A DNA stretch of 64,000 bases from Fistularia commersonii (GCA_037954325.1 JBBMNZ010000007.1:10294501-10358500), one strand, 5' to 3'. Counted from the first letter of the stretch, positions 22,820-33,534 are shown. A program made the numbers and translations. The notes: generated by a model from the sequence alone, not told the origin.

Positions 22820-23690
22820 TGAGCTGCTCCCTGGTGTCACCACAGCCAATCATCTGCCTCTACCTCATCCCCTTCTCTGCATTGTCTTCTCTGACACCAA
22901 CGATCTCCATGTGCTCTTTCGCCCCATCCATCTCCAGTCTTCCTCTGGACGTCCTTTCTAGCAGTTCCAACCTCAGCAGCCTTCGATCAAGCTCTTCCCC
23001 ATCCCTCCTCTGTCCATGCACAAACCATCTCAGACTGACTTTATCTCCTGAACATCTAAAATATGCCATCTCTCTGATGGACTCACTCCTGAGCCTTGAA
23101 GAGAATCTCCTCATCTTCATCTCTGCTGCCTCCAGCTCTGCCTCCTGTCTTCTCCTTGGTGTCTCCAAACCAGAGAGCATGACTTATCTCACTTCAGTCT
23201 TCCACACCTTTCTGATACTGTTATATCACACCTTAAACCTTTCTCCACCCGTTCCAACCTCCTTGAATGTGTTTCTTCCCCTCTTCTCCACAACCTCCAT
23301 TGCTCTCGACTCTTGACCTCTGGTACTTAAAATCATCTACCTTCTTTATCTCCACTCCTTGTAGCCTCACCGTTCGACTTTGCTTCCTCTCATTCACGCT
23401 CATGTATTCTGTCGTGTTGTGCCAAACCTTCATCCCTCTCCTTTCCAGGTCACATCTCCACCTCTCTAGATATTCCCCCACTTTCACTATAGATCACAAT
23501 GTCATTTGCAAACACAGAGAATCTTAACTAACCTCACAACTCATACTCTCCATCGCTAATACATTCTCACTTCCACCTTGAAGTCCTCCATCACACTTAA
23601 GTCACGTCGTTGCTGTCTCGCAGCGTGCATACATGTCCTGCGCCATCCAAACATACCTCTCTGCCACCATACTACTTCATACAGCACTGA
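22820..23690 (-). mobile_element. RTE-clade LINE, 3' half (copy 2)
   Basis: On the minus strand, landmarks of the post-RT region appear in order: AQDMYARCE (about 23610-23640), FKVEV, a decayed ADD motif at about 23500, GEYLERWRCDLERRGMKVW and TEYMSVNERKQSRTVRLQG (23380-23480), SNGGCGEEGKK and GWNGWRKV (23230-23330), GLETPRRRQEAELEAAEMKM (about 23110-23170), SLRWFVHGQRRD, and finally EIVGVREDNAEKGMR (about 22860-22910). Frameshifts separate the blocks. The copy ends near 22820 with the same terminal phrase as copy 1, around CACAGCCAATCATCTGCCTC. Confidence 0.85.
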
Positions 23691-23694
23691 AGTA

Positions 23695-25905
23695 GCTATG
23701 TCTATGTCCCTGTGTGTTTGTGTGTGTGTGTGTGTTATTTCTGAGTTACTGTAAATACTCAAACCCCTTAAGCTATATATTGTAGTTTGACTTCAGGAAC
23801 TGTTGTTACTTGGACATAATCTCCTATCTTTATCTATGTTTTTATTTATCAATATCAAATACTCAAACCTTGGTGACTCAGGCAAAAGTAAAATCCGACT
23901 AAAAAACAAACCTTCACAAGCTGCAAAGGAACTCTGTAATGAAATAATTATGGTACTTATGATGTTATTACATGTTTATTAATATTGCTGGGGTTTTAAT
24001 ATTTCAGTGCGGTGCACATTGCTTTTGAAAGTTTCACGTGAATTTTTGGTTTCGTCATTTTTTATTCAACAAGGCTATCATTGGAAAATGCTGTTCTCTT
24101 TTGCAGCCACGGCTTTTTTTTTTTTTTTAATGTTTGCTGAATCAGATCTGCGGCACCGAAGGGGGCAGAAAACATTATGGCAAAAAAAAAATAACCCTTT
24201 TTTTATTTCCAATATTTTGAGATTGGAGGAACATTTCTGCCAGCATAATTATTTTCTTTACATCTATTCTGTCCTATTCCAAAAACAAACTCGACAAATT
24301 GAATCATATCGTTAGTTTTGATTATAATTACCATAATTGTCATAATAAACGCAGTAACATTCCAGGTGTTATTGCGATACTGCGCAGTCATAACTGAAAC
24401 ATAGAAATTCAATGTGATACAGAAAAAGATTGTGCTTTTGCACTGCCCCGTCCAACAGCCAAAAGTAGAACAAAAGGTTGCGGAAATCACGCGCGTACAC
24501 ACATGCATGCACGTACACAAACACACACACAGAAATGCACGCAGTGAATCAATTCTCCTGAATCTCCAGACACCCCCTCACAGCATGTCTCTCCCATAAT
24601 CCCCCTGCTTTTCATCTCGCAGAGGCCGGCGCTGGTGGGAGAGAGTAGAACAGGGTTCGTGATATTCCACATTCTGATCGGTTTACCCAGGTGAAAGGTC
24701 CGGGCGCTTTGCTTCAAATTTTTATCTCGGGAGGCGGGGGGGGGGGTTCATTATAATCCTGATTTTTTATTTTCTAAATCTGGTCAATTCTCTTCCAGCT
24801 TTAATTTATTCTTCAGATTCGCCACACTAATCTTGTCTTTTTTTTGTAGCTTGCAGCATATGGCAGGCCCACCTGGGAGCTGAGAAGATTGTGTCTTAAC
24901 TGGTTCCGATCACGGGTTGAACAGATTACCTGCATCACGGGTTGGCGGCGGCGGGGGGGGGGGCATTAGCTCAGGGCTACAGTTAGCATTAGCTAATCCA
25001 TGGCTCTTGAGTTCCATAAAAAGAAATTTGACCCCCTGCCTGGAATCATTTCTCTGAGATTATCCAGGATTATCACCCAGCATTTTGAATTATTCCATTA
25101 TTCATGTTTGTGTTTTCCACAGTCAAATGGTGAAACCTGTCGTTGATCTTCGGCTTCCTGCGTATTGGCATAGCTACTACAGCGACGGCTCCCCAGCCTG
25201 CAAAAAAACTCGAATCAAGTATTTACTAGAATAATGTACGCAGATTAAATTCATTTGCCCATAGGTAAGAATTCAGGATCTCTAAAAGAAATGTCTCCAT
25301 TCACATAGTTCAAGAAAAATTGGCAAATTAAGCTTTTGAATACAGCGTTTCAGTGACAGAATGTACTTTAATTATATGTATTTTTCCTCAAAAACATACC
25401 ACAAGTCAAAAGACGCTTCAACTGAATTTGATTCGAAAGGGACCTTCGGCATGCGTGTTTGGGCCCGGCGACGTTATTGGCCGAGAGAGTGTGTATCAGA
25501 CTGTGAGTGGAAAACAAACTGTGGAATACATAAGATGACAACCTGATGACCCGGCAGCAAGGCGCCGACCACACGTCTGACGGCGCCTCACGGCGAGTTC
25601 AAGGCCCTGTTGTCACAGACGCTACAACGTGAAAGACGTTTCTATTATTCTTTTCTTTTTTTTTTTCTTTTTCTATTGGCTTTATTCCAAGAACAGGCTG
25701 TGCGCCGTGAAAGAGGCGGCTTCATGACTTGACCTCCATTCTGCCTGAAGGAACAGGAGGGGGTCGCGACCCCCCTCAGTGTGTGTTGTTGTCACGTTGA
25801 CTGACATCCGTGGTGAAAAACGTCGCCTTTGGCTTTGGAGCGTAATTTGTGCGAGCCTGAACAAGTGATGTAGACATGAGGAAAAAAAACGTAAAAATCT
25901 TTTTT
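23695..25905. other. no supported gene; scattered simple repeats
   Basis: GT tract at about 23709-23734, CA-rich stretch at about 24496-24532, G runs at about 24738-24747 and 24952-24964, and T/A-rich patches near 24110-24130 and 24183-24205. No domain is recognised in any frame. Confidence 0.4.
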
Positions 25906-25907
25906 TT

Positions 25908-25981
25908 CATTCATTCATTCATCCATTCATTCATCCATTCATTCATTCATTCATTCATTCATTCATTCATTCATTCATTCT
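25908..25981. repeat. (CATT)n microsatellite
   Basis: About 18 units with two CATC variants. It lies directly before the T-module array and may derive from the terminal GAATGAATGAAT of a DRT copy. Confidence 0.95.
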
Positions 25982-26699
25982 CTATATAATTATGCTGCAG
26001 TCAAGGTTGTAGAGGAGTGGAACCTATATCAGCTGTGATTGTATGTAGAGACATACAACAATTCACTCTTTCATTCATACATCATATTGAGACATACAAC
26101 CATTCACCCTCTCATTCGCGTGGGATATAGAGGCATAAAAACATTCCCTCACTCATTCATGCATCATATAGACATCAATCTACCATTTTGTCACGTTCAT
26201 GCATGATATGTAGACATCATTCATAAGTCATAAAGAGACATACAGCCATTCACCATCTCACTCACAGGTCACAGGACAAATAACCATTCATCCTCACATT
26301 CATACACCATATATAGGCATAAAGACATTAACTCACTCATTAATACATCATATAGACATATAACCAGTCAGTCACTCGCTAATACACCATATAGGGATAA
26401 ACAACAATTCACCCCGTCATTCAAACTACACATATGGACATATAAACATCCACTCTCTCATTAACACACGATATAGAGAAATAAAACTGTTCATTCACTC
26501 CTTCATACATCATAAAGATATATTGATAATAATAATAATCATACATAGGTTTTCTATAGCGCTTTTCATGATACTCAAAGATACTTTACAAGTGAGAGAC
26601 AAATGAAACAGTATTCAGCCTTTCACTCTCTCACTCAGGTCATATAGAGACCTACAACGATTCACCCTCTCATTCACACAACATATATAGACATATACG

Positions 26700-26815
26700 T
26701 CTCTCTATATATTTTTTTCTTTCATTCTGTTGTTTGTTGTCTGTTATGCAATTTTAGCCTTGTTGTTGTTCACTCTGCTGCCTATTTATTTGTGGCTTTA
26801 TCTTTCGATCGTCTC
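26700..26815 (+). mobile_element. LINE 3'-tail fragment inside the T array
   Basis: The phrases CCTTGTTGTTGTTCACTCTG and CTGCCTATTTATTTGTGGCT match the tail of the LINE at 28975-29795 (CCTTGTTGTTTTTCACTCTG and CTGTCTATTTATTTGTCGGT). No coding sequence is included. Confidence 0.6.
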
Positions 26816-27159
26816 TCTCATTCAGACAACATATAGAAACATAAAAACATTCACCCACTCATTAATATCCCATATAGAGACATATAAACATTCATTCTCT
26901 CATTCATACATCGTATATAGACGTACAACCATTATAATGAATCATTCATTCATCCATTCAGTCTCTCACTCAGGTCATACAGACAAACAACAATTCACCC
27001 TCTCATTCACACAACATATATAAACGTAAAAACATTCACTCACCCATTCACACATCATACCCAGATATCATTCTAATGCCATAATCAGACATACAGCAAT
27101 TCACTCGCTCATTCTCACGACATGTAAAGACAAAAAATTAACTCACTCATTCATACGAG

Positions 27160-27205
27160 ACATAAAACTATTCACCCTCTGAATGTTGGATGGTTGTATG
27201 TCTCA
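27160..27205. repeat. head-to-head inversion junction in the T array
   Basis: Left of about 27182 a unit reads GAGACATAAAACTATTCACC. Right of it the text reads GGATGGTTGTATGTCTC, the same module in the opposite orientation. From there to 27290 the units stay in plus orientation (GTGTAAATGAGGGTGAAGAG, GTGAATGAATGAATG). Confidence 0.75.
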
Positions 27206-27294
27206 GTAGAACGTGTAAATGAGGGTGAAGAGTTGGACGTCTGTATGTGGCCCTGTGATATGAATGAAGAGAGAGTGAATGAATGAATGACCGA

Positions 27295-28470
27295 CAAAGT
27301 GAGTACTCGGTAGGAAAACAAACTTTTTTAAGTCGCCAGCCGTCACTGGGAAAGTTTCTTCATCACCAGCGGTGGGACGGTGACACGGGGAAATAACAGA
27401 ACAGCGTGGGAGCGAGAGACAACAGAGACGATGGGAAGGGAGTGTGAAGATCAAGTGTAACGTTTTGCCGTCAAACTGACACGCCGGCACCGGTAGACAT
27501 TAAAAACTTTATTTTATTTATTCAATTTTTCAAAATTAAAGCCGCCAGGCTCGCTATGAAATCAGTGGGGGGTCTCCGTCATGCACGCAGACGTCGCTCT
27601 CAAACCTGCCTTGTCTTGTGGTTTGTGTTTTCTTGAGATGCAGCTGTGTTTGCTCTCATAAAGCGAAAATCAAATCAGTCTTTGTTGAATCAATCCGAAG
27701 GACTCGGGTGGGGAAAGAACACCGGAGAGCCTCGGACGCGATGTTGACCTGCTGGTGGGTCAATGGCCTGATCAGGTGCCGCTGACGAACTGGGGCCGTT
27801 ATGGAAGAAAATGAAAAAAAAAAAAAAAAAAAAAAAAATCGTAGCAATGAGGAAAGTGGCAACGAGTTTTGCAGACGCGTTGATTGAAAAACCAGAAAAC
27901 ATCAGCTAATGAAATTCCCATCGGTCTTTGCTGCAGTGTATTGGATTGGGTCATGGGGAAGTTGTCACTCAACACTCCGCAGCTTCGATTCAAATCACAT
28001 GGATGGCGGTCGTACACAGGCCGCAGCTGCTACTCGAGGCTTTTCTGGTTTCTTTCTAAAAATTCCGCCCCCCGAAAGACTCAGGCTGCCTCTTTCGATT
28101 GGGACGCCGGCCTCCGAGGGTCGCCCCTTTTCTGCCGGGCAGAACGGGCCGAGGTGACAGGTGGGACAGGATGGAGTCCGTCCATGATGCTTCCTCACTG
28201 GGTCACAGAGACGTGATTAACAAGTGATCGGGTACAAAGCAACGACAATAGACAGAAGACGCATGTAAAAACAGTGACATAACGGGGAGAACAAGAGGAT
28301 TGGGTGAAAATTTAGGTGAAAAGGGAGAACAAGATGAGCTCCTGTAGTAAAGCACAGTGTGGGATCAGTACAAAAAGCCTCAGCACATAAGCAACATGAT
28401 AAAAAGACATTACAACAGTACTCGACTTGCACATGTGAGATCGTTCATCTTCTCATTCACAGGTTTGGAC
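27295..28470. other. no supported gene; poly(A) tract
   Basis: A run of 25 A occupies 27814-27838. Overlapping open frames on both strands at 27880-28216 have no recognisable domain. Confidence 0.45.
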
Positions 28471-28472
28471 AT

Positions 28473-28685
28473 TTAACCCTGGAGCACTAATGTTAAAGTA
28501 AGTAACACCATCACTAATGTTGGGTATATTTTACCAATACAATATCCTGGATAAAATACAGTACCATAAACAAACATACAATTAATAACATCAGTGAGCA
28601 GTCTGAAGCTACCCAAGGACCCATAAAACACAATGGCAACACAATAAAAATCACATGACAAGAATTGTTAGTGCTCTAGGGTTAA
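28473..28685. mobile_element. TTAA-flanked MITE (piggyBac-like), copy 2
   Basis: It is bounded by TTAA at 28473-28476 and 28682-28685. The left end reads TTAACCCTGGAGCACTAA and the complement of the right end reads TTAACCCTAGAGCACTAA, one mismatch in 18. The interior of about 175 bp is A/T-rich without a coding frame. Confidence 0.8.
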
Positions 28686-28689
28686 GGTC

Positions 28690-28830
28690 TCCAAGAACAT
28701 GTTTTTGGAATGAGGGAGGAATCTGGAGATCCCATTCAAATACACACACACACACACAAACACACGCACAGAGGTCCTCCTGTCGGTATTGAACCAAGGA
28801 CCTTCGGCGCAACCCTGCCACCCTCCAACC
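28690..28830 (-). repeat. DRT repeat fragment with CA tract
   Basis: It reads as the complement of the DRT P-to-head region: CCAAGAACATGTTTTTGGAATGAGGGAGGA (two phrases), CTGGAGATCCCATTCAAA, a short CA tract, GGTCCTCCTGTCGGTATTGA and CAACCCTGCCACC. Confidence 0.6.
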
Positions 28831-28974
28831 AGATATAACCATATATATCAGGACTGTGTCCTCGCTGTCTAAAGGTCACATCAGGTTAATTCCACCAGGT
28901 TCCTGATCTGTGCTAAAGAGTGCATCGCGGATGTTACGTTTCTGCTTGAATACCAACAACAGCATTGATAAAGC

Positions 28975-29795
28975 CGCGCCCACGCATCCAGGGTGAGGAG
29001 CTGGAGATAGTGGACTCCTACAAGTACCTTGGGGTCCACATTAACACTCTGCTGGAAGGGTCAGAGCAGGATGTTCTTCTGGAGGTTGCTTGGTTGTTTG
29101 GAGGTTGTAGCGGGCTCCTCAGGATCTTCTACTAGTCTATGGTAGCCAGCACACTCTCTTTCGCTATAGTGTGCTGGTGGAGCGGTGCCAGGACTGGTGA
29201 CGTCAACAGGCTCAACAAGCTAGTGAGGAAAGCCTGCTCTGTGGTGGGACTGGACCATCTCCGATCACTGGCGGTGGGAGGGTGAAGGAGAAACCGGGAG
29301 CTATCCTGGACAGTCCTGGACGCTTTAGATGCTCCTTTATGCCCACTGCCATCAGACTTTATTACAGCGGTATGGACAGCACACAACTCTGACCGGCCAG
29401 AGGTGCATCTGTGCTACCACAAGCTCACTACCTCACCCATACACACATTATGCGCTTGTTGGTCTCAATCCATTCGCATCCTGCTTATTTTTGTCATTGC
29501 TGTTGTCACTCTGTTTATGTTCTTATCCTTGTTGTTGTCGTTTTGGTTGTCTGTTCTCACCCTTTCTGTCTTTTTTTTTTTCCTTTTATGTTGTCTATTC
29601 TTATCCTTGTTGTTTTTCACTCTGCTGTCTATTTATTTGTCGGTGTCTTTTGCTATCTCTTAATTCTCTTCTAATTGTCTCTATTTATATTTATAGCCAT
29701 ATTCAGTGATGCTGTAATTGTTACGCTGCTGTGACTTATCTTATCTTATCTTATCTTATCTTATCTTATCTTATCTTATCTTATCTTATCTTATC
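28975..29795 (+). mobile_element. LINE fragment (post-RT region and 3' tail) ending in (TTATC)n
   Basis: The plus strand reads GEELEIVDSYKYLGVHINT from about 28996. Further blocks, in shifting frames, correspond to MVASTLSFAIVCWWSGA-like text near 29140-29185 and VNRLNKLVRKACSVVGLDHL near 29200-29260. This is the region after the RT palm of a fish LINE that I recognise but cannot assign to a clade. The untranslated tail (29440-29735) is T-rich and ends in 12 TTATC units (29735-29795), typical of a LINE 3' end. The fragment at 41705-41868 carries the block immediately upstream of this one. Confidence 0.72.
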
Positions 29796-29799
29796 CAAG

Positions 29800-29992
29800 T
29801 GCTAGGTCAGCAGGTGCAAGCAGGTTGGAATGGGTGGAAAAAAGGTTGTTAGCCAGCATGAATGGAGAAGGTATGGAGAAGACGGAGGTTAGAGATTAAG
29901 ACGTAGATGTTCCTCTTTGGGAGTGAGGAGCATCAAGAGGATCAGGAGTGAGTCCATCAGAGGGACTGCACATCTTAGATGTTCTGGTATTA
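29800..29992 (+). mobile_element. RTE-clade LINE fragment, left part (copy 3)
   Basis: It contains text for VQAGWNGWKK (29812-29850), a deleted middle, and then the SLWE-EHQEDQE region and RGTAHLRCSGI (29905-29990). These are C-terminal landmarks shared with copies 2 and 5. It is interrupted on the right by the hAT remnant. Confidence 0.65.
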
Positions 29993-30972
29993 GGATCAAT
30001 GTTCTAAGCTGCGTAACTGCACAATTATGCACTGCTCGCACACTCTCTGCGCACAAGAAAACCTATCCAGCTCAGTCGGTGAATTAGATATATAACTTTT
30101 TTTTCTTTATCATCTTGCTGTGTAACTCAGTGAGTGACAGGTGTCCAGCCAATCATACGATATGATGCAATTACGCTACGCAACCAATCACGGCATTGAC
30201 AGTACTTGCGCACGTGCTGTGCCCATACACGCTATATAACAAAATTAACAACGTGGTGGAGTTAAGTGACGCTAATGCTAACCCCTTATCATGGCGAAAC
30301 GATCAGGCAGGGAATATGATACGTCCACTCACCGAACCAAAGTAAAAAAGAAATGCGGTTCTTTTAAGTAGGAATGGCTGTCGGAGTATGTGCAAATAGA
30401 AAAACAAGTGCTGAAACTGGGTGAGATTTTTTCTTTTTCCAGTGAGAAAGGTCTGCTCTGAAAAACATGCAGCGAAGCTAAAGTAGTAAGTGGGTTTTCT
30501 GATGGCAAAAAATACGGACTAAATGGAAGCTGGACTACCTGAAGCGGCACATTCAGCAGAAAAGTCAAATGAATGCTGTTGGAATTATTCGAAGACTCAA
30601 GAGGGGAAAAAGGGGTTGGTGCGTTATTGCGGGAGAGCGCAAACCACCGGGAGAAAAAGAACGAGCCGTCACACAAGTGCAAGTTAAAGTTCTCATTGAC
30701 ACTATTTTACTTGCCATCAAAATGAATGCATCAATGCTGTCAGTTCAACAAATCCACGATTACATGGCAAAGTATGTGAGTAAACCAGAAAGCCGGCAAA
30801 GCAAATACTATGCCTTCGAATTTGTAATCAGTGAGATAGTGCAGAATGAGACTATATGTACGTACTGGTGTGTGGCCACAGCGTGCACGTCTAATGTTGC
30901 TCACAGTGGTCTTCAATGTGTTCAGAGGGGTTGCTTATATGCCAAGTTGAAAAATTAGAGAGAACATTATTT
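29993..30972 (+). mobile_element. hAT-superfamily transposon remnant with transposase pseudogene
   Basis: The left end has ATCAATGTTCTAAGCTGCG and the right end has TTAGAGAGAACATTA, whose complement shares AATGTTCT. A decayed frame begins at the ATG at 30291 with MAKRSGREYDTSTHRTKVKK. It then reads EWLSEYVQIEKQVLKLGEIF and SFSSEKGLL in shifted frames, followed by LKRHIQQKSQMNAVGIIRRL (30540-30600), VKVLIDTILLAIKMNASMLS (30685-30745) and AKYVSKPESRQSKYYAFEFV. These blocks match the N-terminal zinc-finger-containing part of fish hAT-like proteins. Stop codons and frameshifts are numerous. The catalytic domain is absent; the copy jumps from the N-terminal region to the 3' end. Confidence 0.7.
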
Positions 30973-31095
30973 CGGATGGTGACGAATGGATGGAGGCAAA
31001 GAGGACTTGAAGTTTGATGGTGTGAGCGAGGATGATCCAGAATTGGATGGAGGCATGTGATTGGCTTAGAAGAAGAAGGAGGAGGAATCTGAGAG
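30973..31095 (+). mobile_element. RTE-clade LINE fragment, right part (copy 3)
   Basis: The text for DEWMEAKRT and GVSEDDPELD (30985-31050) is the decayed final block (RFMD...KEDMK...GV.EEDAED) seen at the 3' end of copies 1, 2 and 5. With 29800-29992 it brackets the hAT remnant. About 120 nt of the expected intervening sequence is missing. Confidence 0.55.
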
Positions 31096-31099
31096 TGCA

Positions 31100-31590
31100 T
31101 GTGAGGAGTCATTTGGAAACTTTGCGAGCCCGGTGTTCATTGGAAGGGGGGGGGGGTCCCTGGAGGTCAGGCGAGCGGCGCCATCGGATCAGGTCCTCAT
31201 CTGGCTCAGCCTCCGTGCGCGCACCCGGGGGACCTCGGCGCCTCGATGCTCAACAGCCCACATTAACAGATGGCCTATTTGGCCGCAGCGCTTTAATTAA
31301 ACTCCGGGGGACGACACGTATTGCCAACGTCAATTTTGGGGTGTAATCTTATTTCTGGGTTCAGGAGAGCGAGCTTGTAACGGCAGGCTCAGCTGAGGCT
31401 GCGAGGAGCTGCTACTCGCCATAAAGTGCCTGCGAGTAATAGTCTGCGGGTGGTGCCGCGGTTTCAGCTAGACCCGGAGGGCCTGGGTGAGGGAGCGAGC
31501 CCTCTGAAAAACCGAAAGGTCGATGTATAATGAGATATAGAAAAGGAAATGCACTTCAAAAATACTTGGAAATTTGAGTCGAAGCTAGCT
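31100..31590. other. no recognisable gene
   Basis: A run of 10 G lies at about 31147-31156. One 104-codon plus frame (31032-31346) has no recognisable domain. Confidence 0.4.
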
Positions 31591-31593
31591 GTA

Positions 31594-32162
31594 CACAGTG
31601 ATCCCTCGCTATAACGCGGTTTACTTTTCACGGTTTCGCTACTTCACGGATTTGCATCGTGCATTGTGTTCTGCATTCTGATTGGCTAAAAAGTCACTCC
31701 GCGTCTTCTCTACCTGTGCGTCAATAACGTTGCAGTTTAATATGTACACCTACGTAAAACAGCTTGCCAAATTTACATTACGTACGTGCAAATTCTCCTT
31801 CAATTTGGAGTTTCTCTAAAACCCATAATGTTGACAAAACGCTCTGGACCGACAAAAGCACCTGCGGCAGGGCCCAAAAGGCAGCGGAAGATGCTATCTA
31901 TCGCAGATAAAGTTAAACTTCTGGACATGCTAAGGGAAGGTAAAAGCTATACGGCTGTAGGTCGGCATTACGGAATTAATGAATCTTCCGTTCGTTCCAT
32001 AAAGAAGGAAGAAAAAAACATAAGGATGACAGCAGCAATGTATAATAGAGTATTTAATCGTATAACAATTGTAAAAAAAAAATAAAGGTTTCTACTTCAC
32101 GGATTTTGCCTAACACAGGTTCTTTTTGGAACGTAGCCCCCGCGAAAAACAAGGCTATAGTG
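31594..32162 (+). mobile_element. short Tigger-type (TcMar) element with HTH-only reading frame
   Basis: It is flanked by TA on both sides (31592-31593 and 32163-32164). The left end reads CACAGTGATCCCTCGCTATA with CACGGTTTCGCTACTTCACGG following. The right end has CCGCGAAAAACAAGGCTATAGTG, a diverged inverted complement. At 569 bp it is far shorter than an autonomous Tigger (typically over 2 kb). It keeps the transposase start and the terminal region but not the DDE catalytic domain. Confidence 0.85.
31786..32085 (+). CDS. Tigger-derived helix-turn-helix ORF (99 aa), probably non-functional remnant
   Basis: The open frame has no internal stop. The native start is likely the Met at residue 15 (LTKRSGPTKAP follows). 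Residues 31-80 contain KRQRKMLSIADKVKLLDML, GKSYTAVGRHYGINESSVR and SIKKEEKNIR, the pipsqueak/CENP-B-type N-terminal helix-turn-helix with which Tigger transposases bind their inverted repeats. After residue 80 the frame runs about 20 residues into text near the right end and stops at a TAA just before the 3' subterminal region. The DDE domain is missing, so it could at most make a DNA-binding fragment. Whether it is transcribed cannot be judged from sequence. It is more likely a decay product than a gene. Confidence 0.5.
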   Translation: MQILLQFGVSLKPIMLTKRSGPTKAPAAGPKRQRKMLSIADKVKLLDMLREGKSYTAVGRHYGINESSVRSIKKEEKNIRMTAAMYNRVFNRITIVKKK

Positions 32163-32164
32163 TA

Positions 32165-32865
32165 TGTAAGTATGTTCACATACATCACAATTCAAACCAT
32201 ATCTATAATCACATTGAAAGGAAGTTGTCTGTGGTGCTTCTGTTTCCTGGGCGCCAATCTTATTGAGCTAAGTCAGGAGGAGAAAGTATCCAGTGGCTTT
32301 GCGAGGGACGCTATCGACAGCTGATACGTGATAGATATCGCTAACAACTGCGGTGGTAAAACGGAGAGCGGGGCTGCTGATAGCGCTCGGAACTTCACAT
32401 TATGGCAGTCATAACTCCATTCCAGTGGATGCTGGAAAAGGACTGCTGAAAATACACCGCATGCCCATTCTACAGGAAACTAATTGCTTAAAATCGCAAC
32501 TTTTCTTGCCTTCGCTTGTGCGGCTTCAGGTGTTATTTGAAGTGTCCCCAGTCTTTTGCCTTCACCTAGTTTTCCCCCTCTCTTCCATTTTATGTTTTTG
32601 TTGCCATCAGCGCCAATGTTGCCCTTTAAAAGTTCTTCATTGTCACTGATATCCGCAGTCATTTATACTCTGTCATTTTGCGCTGCTCTCGCCAACCATT
32701 CAATATTGGTCTGTTTTTACCTCTTGCGACGAACTCACGCAAAACTTCAGAATTGGAAGGCTTTGGATGCTAATCTGGTGATCTGGTGACCTCCTCTGGT
32801 CAGGTGATGATGTCACAGGCCCCATAGAAACCTTGTCAGTGTTGAATGTATCACTATGGTTCATT
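32165..32865. other. no recognisable gene
   Basis: Short frames on both strands without a known domain. No repeat family is recognised. Confidence 0.4.
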
Positions 32866-32869
32866 TATT

Positions 32870-33530
32870 CTGCCATATGCATTCCATCTTCTCTAGGTAC
32901 GTGGACACTGGATTTGTCCAGCTGAAACCCCACTCTTTCCATCACTTTCCTGTCTCTGCTGGGGTCTCCCAGAGCTCAGTTTTGGGGCCCGTCTGCATGC
33001 TTCCTGCTGACAGCAGAGTCTGTAAATGCTACTTCAACTTTCGGTGTTACGCTGATGACACCCCGCTCTATATTTCCTCCAAACCCAATACCACTCTTCC
33101 ATGTTCCTCCCTTTCCAAGTTCTTCTTGTGAACACAAGTTCCTCCATTTCCAAATCTTGTAGTTTCTCCATCAACAACTTTGGCATTATCTTTCCAGTCC
33201 CATTTTAACAATACCACCCGGTAGCCTTTTTCTATCTACGAAATAGACTGCGCCCCTTCCTTACACCAAATGTTGCAGCCCTTCTCCTCGAAAGCCCCGC
33301 CACCTCCCGGATAGATCACCGCAACTCTGTTCCTTTTGGTCCCTTCAAATCCCTCCATTTACTCCAGCTCCTCCAGAATTCTGCGGCTCAAACTCTGACC
33401 CCCTGCAGAGAACACATCATCCCTGTCCTTAAGCAGCTCTGCTGGTTGCCCATGAAATCTGGGATGGACTTCAAAATATTGCATCCGGTATCATGGCATA
33501 TGGAGCACTTGCAAATAAAATGTATTATTA
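32870..33530 (+). mobile_element. L2-type LINE reverse transcriptase fragment (copy 1)
   Basis: A 91-codon frame at 32856-33131 carries GVSQSSVLGP (residues 36-45, the RT motif B region) and YADDTPLYISSKP (YADD at 65-68, the catalytic motif C). Downstream, in other frames, are text for APPPPG.ITATLFLLVP (33290-33345), LQNSAAQTLTPCREHIIPVL (33370-33430) and KQLCWLPMKS, the conserved C-terminal landmarks of fish L2-type LINEs. Motif A and the endonuclease are missing. Internal deletions and frameshifts show an old copy. Confidence 0.8.
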
Positions 33531-33534
33531 TATG

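Larger units (their letters stand above)
26041..27290. repeat. tandem array of the DRT tail module T (~40-43 bp monomer, about 23 units)
   Basis: Each unit is close to GAGACATACAACCATTCACC followed by CTCTCATTCACACATCATATA, the complement of the T module that occurs one to four times in normal DRT copies. Units are diverged and several are partial. Two interruptions occur: about 26522-26625, with ATAATAATAATAATC and a TAGCGCTTTTCATGATACTC phrase, and about 26700-26815, a LINE tail fragment. At about 27182 the unit orientation flips. Confidence 0.85.

Noticed and set aside
26041..27290. CRISPR-like regular repeat spacing
   Set aside because: Units are contiguous and diverged without unique spacers. 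They match the tail of a dispersed eukaryotic repeat, and the context is a fish genome.
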